Of a DNA stretch of 64,000 nt, positions 9,379 through 19,488 are shown in pieces (position 1 is the stretch's first letter; the number at the start of each line of letters is the position of its first letter). The position numbers and the translations under genes were made by a program. The stretch lies in contig NZ_CP023429.1 of the NCBI RefSeq assembly GCF_002327085.1, positions 558,001 through 622,000 of the forward strand. The letters are read 5' to 3'. The stretch comes from Neisseria weixii (GTDB lineage: Bacteria; Pseudomonadota; Gammaproteobacteria; Burkholderiales; Neisseriaceae). The notes under the pieces are model-generated. The model worked only from the letters and a program-made list of their open reading frames with translations. It searched no databases and was not told the origin of the DNA.

Positions 9379-9521
9379 GAGACCTTTGCAAAATTCCCAT
9401 CTTTGGCACATTTCTTCGTTATACGCTGCTCGAAAGCTTGCCTGTCTTTATGATATGTCTTTGCTTTCTGTGCTGCTATAATTTTGAACTGTACTCAAAC
9501 CCGGGGTTTTGCAAAGGTCTC
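9379..9521. mobile_element. MITE-like element, copy 1
   Basis: The 143-bp element is bounded by inverted repeats GAGACCTTTGCAAAA and TTTTGCAAAGGTCTC and is too short to encode a transposase. A second full copy (23004-23145) shares the interior, including CGCTGCTCGAAAGCTT and TTTGAACTGTACTCAAA. The termini resemble those I recall for IS1106/IS5-family elements of Neisseria, so it is probably a non-autonomous derivative. Confidence 0.8.
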
Positions 9522-9771
9522 AGCCTGTTGGCAACTTTCAGCAGATTGAGACATAATTGCGTTCAAATGATTTTGCGCAGTGACTTTCAATAACCCGATA
9601 TAACAATAACCCGATATAAGCAGTACGATGATGGTGGAATTTACAGTGCAACGCTGCCAAAACGCTGTTCCACCACATAGCGCGTTTTCGATAATTGTAG
9701 CGCATTACGCAGAAATGTACCAAAGAAGATGCTGATTTGACAAAGGCTGCAGCCTTGAATTTACATAATAT
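9522..9771. other. Intergenic stretch without recognisable gene
   Basis: Nothing coding is supported. It contains a direct repeat of AACCCGATATAA near 9592-9617. It separates the MITE-like element from the decayed LysE/ArgO gene. Confidence 0.45.
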
Positions 9772-10404
9772 TTACATAATAAAGATGTTCACAGTTTGTT
9801 TCAATAGCCCGAAAGCCAAATAGAATATGACCAAAGCAATCACACCATCGAGTAGTTGCCACACTTATTCGTGTCGGAACAGCGGCAATAGCAGCCGCGA
9901 AGCCGAAGCCTAATCCGCCGAACCACAACCTCTGATGCGGTGATGGCGTCTGCTAAAAAGAATGGTTTGGCGGTTTGGTCCTAATGGGCTGTGCTGCCGC
10001 CAATCAACACTATGGTATCGATGGACACATGCGGATTGAGCAAGGTGAGCGCCAGCGTAGTAGCGGTGATTTTTAAGGCAGAGGGAGGAAGGTGGTTTTC
10101 GGTATTCACGGTGAGATAATTGCTGCCTTGCCATGCGCGTTTGGCGATCATTGTGCTACAGGCCAATACAAATAAGGCACCTGCCAAGGCCGGCGCGCCA
10201 GATAATTCTCAGGCTGTCGGAGAGTAAGGCGCTTAAGCCAAATAAGCCCAAGGTCTCCAGCATCCCATCACCAGTCAGTACAACAGCACCACCGGCCAAA
10301 CATGCTGGCGCAATAAGCCCTGTTTCAGTACCAGTGAGTTTTGTACGCCGATAGCCATAATCAAACCGGCGGAAATGAGAAAACCGTTAATACAATGGGG
10401 CATA
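9772..10404 (-). pseudogene. Decayed LysE/ArgO-family amino-acid exporter
   Basis: Pieces of a LysE/ArgO transporter occur in order on the minus strand in different frames. They are IMAIGVQNSLVLKQGLLRQH (near 10360-10310), TLGLFGLSALLSDSLRIIW, the central TLALTLLNPHVSIDTIVLIG (about 10050-9990), and the C-terminal VWQLLDGVIALVIFYLAFGL ending at a stop at 9772. The NPHVYLDTVVL-like helix is diagnostic of this export family. At least three frame changes or stops interrupt it, so it cannot make a functional protein as read. Neighbouring repeats suggest the locus has been damaged by insertions. Confidence 0.85.
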
Positions 10405-10416
10405 ATTCTTATATAA

Positions 10417-10448
10417 ACAGGCCGTCTGAAAATGTTCAGACGGCCTGT
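10417..10448. terminator. DUS inverted-repeat terminator of the FKBP gene
   Basis: AACAGGCCGTCTGAA pairs with TTCAGACGGCCTGTT, 16 bases past the FKBP stop. Confidence 0.8.
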
Positions 10449-10464
10449 TCGGCATCACAAAAGA

Positions 10465-11277
10465 TTATTGCACTTTTTTGATTTGTACTTCAGGTTGGGC
10501 AGGCATATCTTCTGCACCGCCGACTTTCACCAATTTCACATCGAAAATCAAGGCGGAATTCGGACCGATTTTGTCGCCCGCACCTTGTTCGCCGTAAGCC
10601 AGTTTGGCCGGGATAAAGAAGGTTGCTTCTCCGCCTTCTTTCAACAATTGTACAGCTTCTTGCCAACCCGGAATCACTTGGTTTACCGGGAAGGTTACCG
10701 GCCGGGCGCCGTTTTGTTTGCTGCTGTCGAATACGGTGCCGTCAATCAAGCGGCCTTCGTATTCTACGGTAACCACATCTTCTTTGGTTGGTTTCTTGCC
10801 GGTGCCTTCGTTTTTCATCACATATTGCAAACCGGAAGCGGTGGTTTTGACACCTTCTTTAGCCGCGTTTTCTTTCAGGAAAGATTCGCCTTTTTCGAGA
10901 TTGGCTTTGGCATCTTCACTGCGTTTGGCTTGCGCTTTTTCCTGCTGCTCGGTCAGGAATTTCATCATCACTTCTTGCGCCTGCATTTCGTTCATTTTCG
11001 GCTCTTTGCCGTCATACACGGTTTGTAAGGCTTCATTGAATACTTTCAGGTCGATGTCGGTACCTTGGTCTTTCATTTGTTTCAAAGAACGACCGATGTC
11101 CACACCCATTGCGTAGCTGGCTTGTTGCGCCGGTGTCCCAATGGCATCTACGCCGTTTGCTGCACCGGAAGCAGCAGAAGCCGTTGCAGGAGTTGCGCCT
11201 GTATCTTTTTTCTCACAAGCAACCAATGACAAGGCGGCGGCCAGAGCCAGCGCGCTGAATTTGAAAGTTTTGTTCAT
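10465..11277 (-). CDS. FKBP-type peptidyl-prolyl isomerase lipoprotein (Mip-like)
   Basis: The 270-residue protein opens with a lipoprotein signal ending LSLVAC (Cys21 is the lipidated residue). An alpha-helical FKBP N-terminal dimerisation domain (about 50-150) contains SYAMGVDIGRSLKQ. A C-terminal FKBP catalytic domain has TVEYEGRLIDGTVFDSS, VIPGWQEAVQLL and FIPAKLAYGEQ. Architecture and lipidation match Mip/FkpA proteins, periplasmic or surface folding helpers. I start at the ATG at 11277; the frame extends upstream but lacks a signal there. It is transcribed alone. Confidence 0.92.
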   Translation of the reverse strand: MNKTFKFSALALAAALSLVACEKKDTGATPATASAASGAANGVDAIGTPAQQASYAMGVDIGRSLKQMKDQGTDIDLKVFNEALQTVYDGKEPKMNEMQAQEVMMKFLTEQQEKAQAKRSEDAKANLEKGESFLKENAAKEGVKTTASGLQYVMKNEGTGKKPTKEDVVTVEYEGRLIDGTVFDSSKQNGARPVTFPVNQVIPGWQEAVQLLKEGGEATFFIPAKLAYGEQGAGDKIGPNSALIFDVKLVKVGGAEDMPAQPEVQIKKVQ

Positions 11278-11416
11278 AATGCTGTTTCTTTGAATGAAAA
11301 AGAGAAACGTCATTATAGCCCAGGACGCCTGAAAATAAATCAGGCTGTCTGAAAAATTATCGTTGGATTTGTAAAGATGATGAGTGGATTTCAGACGGCC
11401 TATGCCGTCTGCACGT

Positions 11417-11857
11417 TTATGCTTTACCTTCCATTTTGTGATGTTCGATATTGAAACTGCTTTGGCGGTAAGCGCGGAATCGTTCGCGTGCTTCAGCCAA
11501 ATCTTCCAAACTGTTGCCGACGATTTCCAGTACACGCTCGGGCGGATGCGCCGCGTCCGACCAAAAATCGGGCGATAAATTCAAAACGGTGATGTCGGCA
11601 GGAAGCGTGGGTAAGGTGTTGCCGCTAGCCAGTAAAACAGGCGTTTCAGACGGCATTATTTCACCGGTTTGCCAAATCTCGTGCGCAATAAAACTTTCCG
11701 CATCCTGCTGCCATAAACCGCGGTCAAGGCGTGCAATCGTATCGGCCGAATCCGACCAAACCAATACCCGGCCGTCACCGCGAATTGCACGGGCAGCCAA
11801 ACGGCAGATAAAAATGGCAGGTTGGGCGACATGGGTGTAAAACGTGGCTTTGGGCAT
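11417..11857 (-). CDS. holC: DNA polymerase III chi subunit
   Basis: Chi links the clamp-loader complex (via psi) to SSB at the replication fork. The 146-residue protein has the family layout: MPKATFYTHV at the start, the central VLVWSDSADTIARLDRGLW, and the PVLLASG and VLNLS strands. It lies just downstream of pepA on the same strand, the arrangement common in proteobacteria, but a DUS hairpin sits between them. Confidence 0.92.
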   Translation of the reverse strand: MPKATFYTHVAQPAIFICRLAARAIRGDGRVLVWSDSADTIARLDRGLWQQDAESFIAHEIWQTGEIMPSETPVLLASGNTLPTLPADITVLNLSPDFWSDAAHPPERVLEIVGNSLEDLAEARERFRAYRQSSFNIEHHKMEGKA

Positions 11858-11896
11858 GGCAGTATCAAGTAAGATTGAATTGTGTTGAATTATAAC

Positions 11897-11932
11897 AAAG
11901 GCCGTCTGAAAAACATTTTTTCAGACGGCCTG
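11897..11932. terminator. DUS inverted repeat between pepA and holC
   Basis: AAAGGCCGTCTGAAAAA pairs with TTTTTTCAGACGGCC. It may reduce read-through from pepA into holC. Confidence 0.65.
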
Positions 11933-11947
11933 CGTGATGAATTAAAC

Positions 11948-13441
<1,494 letters not shown>

Positions 13442-13580
13442 TCATCAGGCCGTCTGAAACCTTATTTCATGATACCGGCAGGTTGCGCGTTTGCATTATT
13501 GCGTTTCAGACGGCCTGTAAAGAATAACAGCGAGAACCTGCCAACCGGCTTTACGCCGCCCAGCTTGAAACAGCAATTAT

Positions 13581-14696
13581 ATGATTTATCAAAGAAATTT
13601 TATTAAAGAATTGTCTTTTACCGCAGTCGGCATTTTTGTGGTGCTGCTGGCGGTATTGGTATCGACGCAAGCGATTAACCTGCTTGGGCGCGCCGCCGAT
13701 GGGCGGGTAGCGATTGATGCCGTGTTGGCGTTGGTCGGCTTCTGGGTCATCGGCATGACGCCGTTGCTGATGGTGTTGACGGCGTTTATCAGCACGTTGA
13801 CGGTACTGACCCGTTATTGGCGCGACAGCGAAATGTCGGTGTGGCTCTCCAGCGGTTTGGCTTTGAAGCAATGGATTAAACCGGTGATGCAGTTTGCTGT
13901 ACCGTTTGCGGTCTTGATTGCCGTGATGCAGCTTTGGGTGATGCCGTGGGTGGAGCTGCGCAGCCGCGAATATGCCGAAATTTTGAAGCAGAAACAAGAG
14001 CTTTCTTTGGTGGAGGCGGGTGAATTCAACGCTTTGGGCAAGCGTAACAACCGTGTTTATTTTGTGGAAACCTTCGATGCCGACTCGGGCGTGATGAAAA
14101 ACCTGTTTTTGCGCGAGCAAGATGATAAAGGCAACGACAACGTTGTGTTTGCCAAAGAAGGAAATTTTGCGCTGACTGACAATAAACGCACATTGGAATT
14201 GCGTAACGGTTACCGCTACAGCGGCACGCCGGGGCAGGCCGATTACAATCAAGTTTCGTTTGAAAAGCTGAGCCTGATTATCAGCACCACACCGAAAATC
14301 GTCGATCCGGTTTCTCACCGCCGCACCATTCCGACCTCGCAATTAATCGGCAGTGACAACCCACAGCACCAAGCCGAATTAATGTGGCGTGTGTCTTTGC
14401 CGATCAGCATTTTGCTGCTGACTATGCTGGCGGTGCCGCTTTCATATTTTAATCCGCGCACCGGCCACACTTATAATATCCTAATTGCCATTGGTTTATT
14501 CCTGATTTATCAAAACGGCCTGACCTTTTTACGCAACGCGGTGGAGAGCGGTAAAATCCATTTCTTCATTGGGCTGATTCCGATGCATGTGCTGATGTTT
14601 GCTGTTGCTGTGGTGTTGTTGTGTGTACGCAGTATGCCGGCGCAGCCGTTTTGGCAGGCTGTGGCAAAAAGCTTGAGTTTGAAAGGCGGAAAATGA
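13581..14696 (+). CDS. lptF: LPS export ABC transporter permease LptF
   Basis: LptF pairs with LptG and the LptB ATPase to extract lipopolysaccharide from the inner membrane and push it onto the LptC-A-D bridge. The 371 residues show two N-terminal and four C-terminal-half membrane segments around a periplasmic beta-rich domain (about 125-265). The start MIYQRNFIKELSFTAVG is typical. Its stop overlaps the lptG start (ATGA at 14693-14696), indicating translational coupling. Confidence 0.95.
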   Translation: MIYQRNFIKELSFTAVGIFVVLLAVLVSTQAINLLGRAADGRVAIDAVLALVGFWVIGMTPLLMVLTAFISTLTVLTRYWRDSEMSVWLSSGLALKQWIKPVMQFAVPFAVLIAVMQLWVMPWVELRSREYAEILKQKQELSLVEAGEFNALGKRNNRVYFVETFDADSGVMKNLFLREQDDKGNDNVVFAKEGNFALTDNKRTLELRNGYRYSGTPGQADYNQVSFEKLSLIISTTPKIVDPVSHRRTIPTSQLIGSDNPQHQAELMWRVSLPISILLLTMLAVPLSYFNPRTGHTYNILIAIGLFLIYQNGLTFLRNAVESGKIHFFIGLIPMHVLMFAVAVVLLCVRSMPAQPFWQAVAKSLSLKGGK

Positions 14697-15763
14697 ATCT
14701 GATTTCACGTTATATTATCCGCCAAATGGCCGTAATGGCCTTGTATGCGTTGCTGGCGTTTTTGGCTTTATACAGCTTTTTTGAAGTGATTGACGAAGTC
14801 GGCAATCTTGGCAAAGGGGGTTATGATGGCGCGAAAATGGCGCAATATGTGCTGCTGCAGATGCCGGCGCGCGCCTATGAATTGATGCCTTTGGTGGTAT
14901 TAATCGGCGGCTTGATTTCCTTGAGCCAGTTGGCGGCAGGCAGTGAATTGACGGTGATGAAAGCCAGCGGCTTGAGTACCAAAAAGCTGCTGCTGATTTT
15001 GGCGCAATTCGGTTTGATTTTTGCGTTGGCTACTGTGGCCTTGGGTGAATGGGTTGCGCCGAAACTCAGCCAACGCGCGGAAAACTTGAAAACCACCGCC
15101 ATCAACGGCAAGCTCACCGCCGGCGACACCGGTTTGTGGCTGAAAGAAAAAAACAACATTATTAATGTGCGTGAAATGCTGCCCGATAAAACTCTTTTGG
15201 GCGTAAAATTTTGGCAGTACAATGAAAAATATGAATTGGAGCAAGCCGGCGAAGCCGAATCGGCGGTGTTGAATGCTGACGGTAGCTGGCAATTAAAAAA
15301 CGTGCGCCACAGTGTGCTTCACGGTAATCGTGTTGAAGTGAGGACAGAAGCTGAGCAACGCTGGGAAACCGCACTCAACAGCAAATTGCTGGATGTATTG
15401 CTGGTCGATCCAGATCAGATGTCGGTATCCGAACTCACTACTTATATCATGCATTTGAAAGACAACCATCAGCAAACGCAGAGCTATTCGATTGCTTGGT
15501 GGCGCAAAGTCATGTATCCGATTGCCGCCTTGGTGATGGCTTTGGTGGCTTATGCGTTTACCCCGCAAACCACGCGCCACGGCAATATGGGTTTGAAACT
15601 GTTTGGCGGTATTTGTTTAGGCTTGGCCTTCCATTTCGCCGGCCGCTTTTTTGGTTTTACCAGCCAGCTTTATGGCGTACCGCCTTTCTTGGCCGGCGCG
15701 TTGCCGACCATTATCTTTGCGGTTTGGGCGGTTTACCTGATTCGCAAACAGGAAAAACGCTGA
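14693..15763 (+). CDS. lptG: LPS export ABC transporter permease LptG
   Basis: The partner permease of LptF has 356 residues from ATG 14693 (MNLISRYIIRQMAVMAL). An in-frame start at 14621 lies within lptF and is rejected. Conserved features are the N-terminal helix pair, ELMPLVVLIGGLISLSQLA, and the periplasmic jellyroll with a LWLKEKNNIINV-type strand. The gene overlaps lptF by four bases and closes the operon at a DUS hairpin. Confidence 0.95.
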   Translation: MNLISRYIIRQMAVMALYALLAFLALYSFFEVIDEVGNLGKGGYDGAKMAQYVLLQMPARAYELMPLVVLIGGLISLSQLAAGSELTVMKASGLSTKKLLLILAQFGLIFALATVALGEWVAPKLSQRAENLKTTAINGKLTAGDTGLWLKEKNNIINVREMLPDKTLLGVKFWQYNEKYELEQAGEAESAVLNADGSWQLKNVRHSVLHGNRVEVRTEAEQRWETALNSKLLDVLLVDPDQMSVSELTTYIMHLKDNHQQTQSYSIAWWRKVMYPIAALVMALVAYAFTPQTTRHGNMGLKLFGGICLGLAFHFAGRFFGFTSQLYGVPPFLAGALPTIIFAVWAVYLIRKQEKR

Positions 15764-15773
15764 GTATTTAATC

Positions 15774-15812
15774 AAAAGGCCGTCTGAAATATCGGGTTTC
15801 AGATGGCCTTTT
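15774..15812. terminator. DUS hairpin between lptG and serB
   Basis: AAAAGGCCGTCTGAAA pairs with TTTCAGATGGCCTTTT (one mismatch in the right DUS) between convergent genes. Confidence 0.8.
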
Positions 15813-15826
15813 GCTTGGTAAGGCGA

Positions 15827-16663
15827 TTAACGGAACCAGCCGCGAATGCGTTCTAATCCGCCAAAATTAATGCAGGCATCGGCATGCAGTTGTGTCTTTG
15901 GTTTGGCACGGTAGGCTATACCGATGCCGGCGGTTTCCAGCATAGGAATGTCGTTAGCACCATCGCCCACGGCTAAGGTTTTTGAAGCGGTTAAACCGAG
16001 TTTGTCGCGGTATTCGTTCAACAAATCCTGTTTTCTTTGTGCATCCACCACGTCACCCAATACTTGGCCGGTGAGTTTGCCATCGGTGATTTCCAAAACG
16101 TTGGCAAACTGATATTCAAAGCCGAGACGTTGTTGCAGGCGCTCGGTAAAGAAGGTAAAACCGCCGGAAACCAGTAGGAATTTCACATCGTGTTTTTTGC
16201 ACTCGGCCAATAAATATTCGGAGCCGGGCGACAACTGCAACACGTTTTCATATACGTCGTACAAAAACTGCTCGTCCAAGCCTTTGAGTAGCGCCACGCG
16301 GCTGCGTAAGGATTGCTCGAAATCCAGTTCTCCATGCATAGTGCGTTCGGTGATTTCGGCTACTTGTTCTTTCAAGCCGGCACCGGCGGCGATTTCATCG
16401 ATACATTCGATGGTAATCAGCGTGGAATCCATGTCGCTGACAATCAGCCCCAAATCGTTAAATGCCATATCGGGCAACACCGCAGCATCAATTTCTTGGC
16501 GGTCAAGTTCGGTTTTAGTGGCAGCGGGCAGGGTAAAATCTTCGGCTACGGCAAAACGCAGGCTGTGAGGTGTGTATTGCGGCTCAGCCAGCTTGAGGCT
16601 GTGCAATGCCCTTAAATCGCAGCGTGAGAAATCAGAGTGTTGAAGCACAAGAACGTTTGGCAT
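15827..16663 (-). CDS. serB: Phosphoserine phosphatase
   Basis: SerB catalyses the last step of serine synthesis. The 278-residue HAD enzyme shows motif I DMDSTLITIECIDEIA (nucleophile and acid Asp), motif II LLVSGGFTFF and motif III/IV with VGDGANDIPML. The N-terminal about 75 residues are the regulatory-like extension seen in many SerB proteins. I start at ATG 16663 (MPNVLVLQHSDF); 22 further in-frame residues upstream look untranslated. Confidence 0.93.
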   Translation of the reverse strand: MPNVLVLQHSDFSRCDLRALHSLKLAEPQYTPHSLRFAVAEDFTLPAATKTELDRQEIDAAVLPDMAFNDLGLIVSDMDSTLITIECIDEIAAGAGLKEQVAEITERTMHGELDFEQSLRSRVALLKGLDEQFLYDVYENVLQLSPGSEYLLAECKKHDVKFLLVSGGFTFFTERLQQRLGFEYQFANVLEITDGKLTGQVLGDVVDAQRKQDLLNEYRDKLGLTASKTLAVGDGANDIPMLETAGIGIAYRAKPKTQLHADACINFGGLERIRGWFR

Positions 16664-16710
16664 GATAGAGAAATGATTGGATTGGAGAACCGCGATTATA
16701 GCAAAGAAAG

Positions 16711-16748
16711 AAAAGGCCGTCTGAAACAATCTGTTTCAGACGGCCTTT
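16711..16748. terminator. DUS inverted-repeat terminator of the beta-helix gene
   Basis: AAAAGGCCGTCTGAAACA pairs with TGTTTCAGACGGCCTTT, nine bases past the stop at 16757. Confidence 0.85.
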
Positions 16749-16756
16749 GATTGAGA

Positions 16757-18799
16757 TTATAAAATACCGAGTGAATTTAAGGTATTGATGGTATAGGTGT
16801 CATCTAAAGCATCGTATGAATAAGCTTTGGCTTCACCTAATTTCGCTTGGTCGTAGGCGGTAAAAAGGGCGTTGACTTTAAAGGCATTTTTATCGATGTC
16901 GAAAACGGTGGTCAATTCTTTTTCTATCGCGTCGGCCGCTTCCTTAGTATCGTTGAACGATTTTAGCTGCTTGGTATTTAAGTTGGAGTAAACATCCATT
17001 GTTTTGCCGTTGTGCGTATTATCAATGGCCACATAAGACGCGTTTTTGTGTTGCAGCCAATCTGCCGTCAGCTTGACGCGTGAGCTGGTTACTAAGTCGT
17101 TATCACTGACGGTTACGCTGGCGCTTTCTTTATTGCTGGTGCCGATAAAGCTGATGATGGATTTGTCTAAAATACCTTTTAAAGCAAAGTTGTTGTCGGT
17201 AACGGCGTATGTTTTGGCATTACCAATCAATTGCACACCTTCGACCACGCCGCTGGTTTTATTGATGCTGATGTCGTTGTCACTGACCGTCACGCTGCCG
17301 CGTAAAGTATCGGAAGCGTTTTTCTCTTCAACGTAAATCGGTACCGTGCCTTTCACGATTTCACCGATGTCGGCGGTGTTGCCAGAGATATTAATCGTGC
17401 CGGAACCGGCGCCATTTTTACCATTTAGCGAAGTGTCGTTAATTGCGGCAATCAGATACTTGCTACTGGTTCCTTCGATGGTATTGTCGGTGATGTTGAC
17501 GGTGTAATCGATGGAATGCTCATGATTGCGAAATTCAATGCCGTAAGTATGCAGGGCATCGCGATGAACAGCTAAGCCGCTGATTTTATTGCCACTGATT
17601 TCATAATTGGCGTTGTTTTCCGTGTGTAAGTCACGACGCTGGGTGTTGGTTTCCAATTGGATGCCGCCATAACCATGATAAAACTGACCTAAATCGTCAT
17701 CATGATAAAGGCGGAAGCTTGGATCTTGGATAACGGTGTTGTCTTTAATGACGACATCATCCATGGCGTATTGGCGGTTATAAACGGCAATGCCATATAA
17801 GCGGTCACCATTGGAGACGTTGTTTTTAATCACAATGTCGGTACCGTCATGTACATCCAAGCCTTTGCGGTAGTTGTGGTCGGTGTAGTTGTTAGTATAG
17901 GTGATACCGAAATTGTAGGTGCCTGCCAAAGCAGCAATGCCGTAACCGGTACCGCCATCGTATTGCGAGCCGTTCCAGGCTGCGATATTGCCGTTGGCTA
18001 CAAAATCTTCTTGATAGGCGACTAATGCGCCGCCAACGCGGTTGTGGTGCAGATAGCTGTTTTCAATTCGATTGTTTTCACCCAAAGGCAATCTGGCGTC
18101 GGTTTCATCGATTTCACCATTTTCTACGCGGGTTTTGTAGGTGGTGCCGGTGCGGCTGTCTTTGTTGGTGGCGCTGGTTGAGGTAAACAAAATTCCCGCA
18201 CGGTTGGCGCCTGAGGCTTCTACACCCGAAATCAGGGTGTTGTCGGCATCGTTGACCAAAATACCAGTTATCTTGCCGAAGTAACTTTGGCCTTTGCGGT
18301 AGAAATCACTGGTGTGCGTGTATTCAATGGATAAATTCGAGATATTTACGTTGTTGACGCCATCGACCAAAATACCGGCATATTTTCGAATATCGCCGTC
18401 GTTGTTGTTTGAGTTGAAAACACCGTCTTGCTTGGTATCAAAGCTGATTTTGGTTGCGCCCATGCCGTCTCCAAACAAACCCTTTACGTTGCTCAAAGAT
18501 TTATCAATGACGATTTGATCCGCAATATACAGTTTGCCGCTCAAATATACGGCAGCTTTTTCCTTATTGGCCACTTCAAGCGCAGCTTTGATGGCCGCCG
18601 AGCTGTCGGTTTTGCCGGTTTTGTCGGTGCCGAATTGGCCGGCATCAATGTATTTACCAAATTTACTGTTGGAATAAACTGTATAAGTGATGCCTGAGGC
18701 TGTGGTTTTGGTAGCTAAGACTGAATCATTGCTGCGTTGGGTCTTTGAAGCACTGATTAGCGTTTGAAAGGTGGGAATCTGATTCACAGTTCCAGACAT
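16757..18799 (-). CDS. Right-handed beta-helix protein resembling the catalytic module of mannuronan C5-epimerases
   Basis: The 680-residue protein has no classical signal peptide. Residues about 45-100 match the pectate-lyase-3 opening (QFGTDKTGKTDSSAAIKAAL, then VYLSGKLYIADQIVI). From about 140 to 560 there are repeated NNVNISNLSIEYT-type beta-helix coils. At about 311-319 the stretch RKGLDVHDG lines up with the DPH active-site turn of AlgE/AlgG epimerases and lyases, but with Val for Pro. No RTX module is attached. Without a signal sequence, type I export through an unrecognised C-terminal signal or a phage/cytosolic role remain open. RBS AAGGAAG precedes the ATG; upstream DNA is very AT-rich. 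Confidence 0.7.
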   Translation of the reverse strand: MSGTVNQIPTFQTLISASKTQRSNDSVLATKTTASGITYTVYSNSKFGKYIDAGQFGTDKTGKTDSSAAIKAALEVANKEKAAVYLSGKLYIADQIVIDKSLSNVKGLFGDGMGATKISFDTKQDGVFNSNNNDGDIRKYAGILVDGVNNVNISNLSIEYTHTSDFYRKGQSYFGKITGILVNDADNTLISGVEASGANRAGILFTSTSATNKDSRTGTTYKTRVENGEIDETDARLPLGENNRIENSYLHHNRVGGALVAYQEDFVANGNIAAWNGSQYDGGTGYGIAALAGTYNFGITYTNNYTDHNYRKGLDVHDGTDIVIKNNVSNGDRLYGIAVYNRQYAMDDVVIKDNTVIQDPSFRLYHDDDLGQFYHGYGGIQLETNTQRRDLHTENNANYEISGNKISGLAVHRDALHTYGIEFRNHEHSIDYTVNITDNTIEGTSSKYLIAAINDTSLNGKNGAGSGTINISGNTADIGEIVKGTVPIYVEEKNASDTLRGSVTVSDNDISINKTSGVVEGVQLIGNAKTYAVTDNNFALKGILDKSIISFIGTSNKESASVTVSDNDLVTSSRVKLTADWLQHKNASYVAIDNTHNGKTMDVYSNLNTKQLKSFNDTKEAADAIEKELTTVFDIDKNAFKVNALFTAYDQAKLGEAKAYSYDALDDTYTINTLNSLGIL

Positions 18800-19440
18800 A
18801 AAATCTTCCTTTATTTAAAATTTAATAAATTAAAAATCTTTTATCATTTAAAAAAGAACGTTTTCATGTGCTTGAGAATGTATTTTGATTAAATAGTAGT
18901 AATATTGAATTTAAATTTCAATTATTTTTTAATTTTTGTAATATTATGCTAATATTTTTATAATATGGAATTAATTTAAGATTTAAGTGTATTTATGGTA
19001 ACTCTTTACTAGATATTCGGTCAAGTATTTTGATAGGCGGATTTCATATTTGGACGTTTAATTTAAACTAATTTTAATGTTATAATATGAATTATTTTAA
19101 ACGAATAAAAACTAAATATCATAAAAAAAGTGTGGTTATTGACATGTCTATTTTATGAAATGGTAAAGATAAATATTAAGTGTCGGAAATTAAATTAATT
19201 AATTATAGGCATACATCTTGATAAAAATTCAAAAATTTTATCATATTTAATATGGTTAAAATGACAAACAAAGTAATAATATTAAGGAATGGTTAATCTG
19301 TAGTGAAACAGATTTAATATGGAAATTAGAAAATATTTGCGATGTTTGTTTCAATTCATTGTATAGATTATTGAAATAACCTTGATAAATATAAGGTTAT
19401 TTTAGACGTATAATGTTAAAAATCTCACTAAATTAAAAAA
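18800..19440. other. AT-rich gene-free stretch
   Basis: About 640 bases of strikingly AT-rich DNA lie between hisB and the beta-helix gene. No open frame, tRNA or DUS is visible. It probably contains the beta-helix promoter. The composition contrasts with all neighbouring housekeeping DNA and suggests acquired or xenogeneic-silencer-bound DNA. Confidence 0.6.
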
Positions 19441-19488
19441 ACCGTATTTCAGACGGCCTGAAATACGGTTTGAATTTGAATGGCTGGA

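Noticed and set aside
10432..11028. 198-codon plus-strand frame opposite the FKBP gene
   Set aside because: Aromatic-rich shadow of a clearly conserved isomerase gene; it also starts in a DUS terminator.
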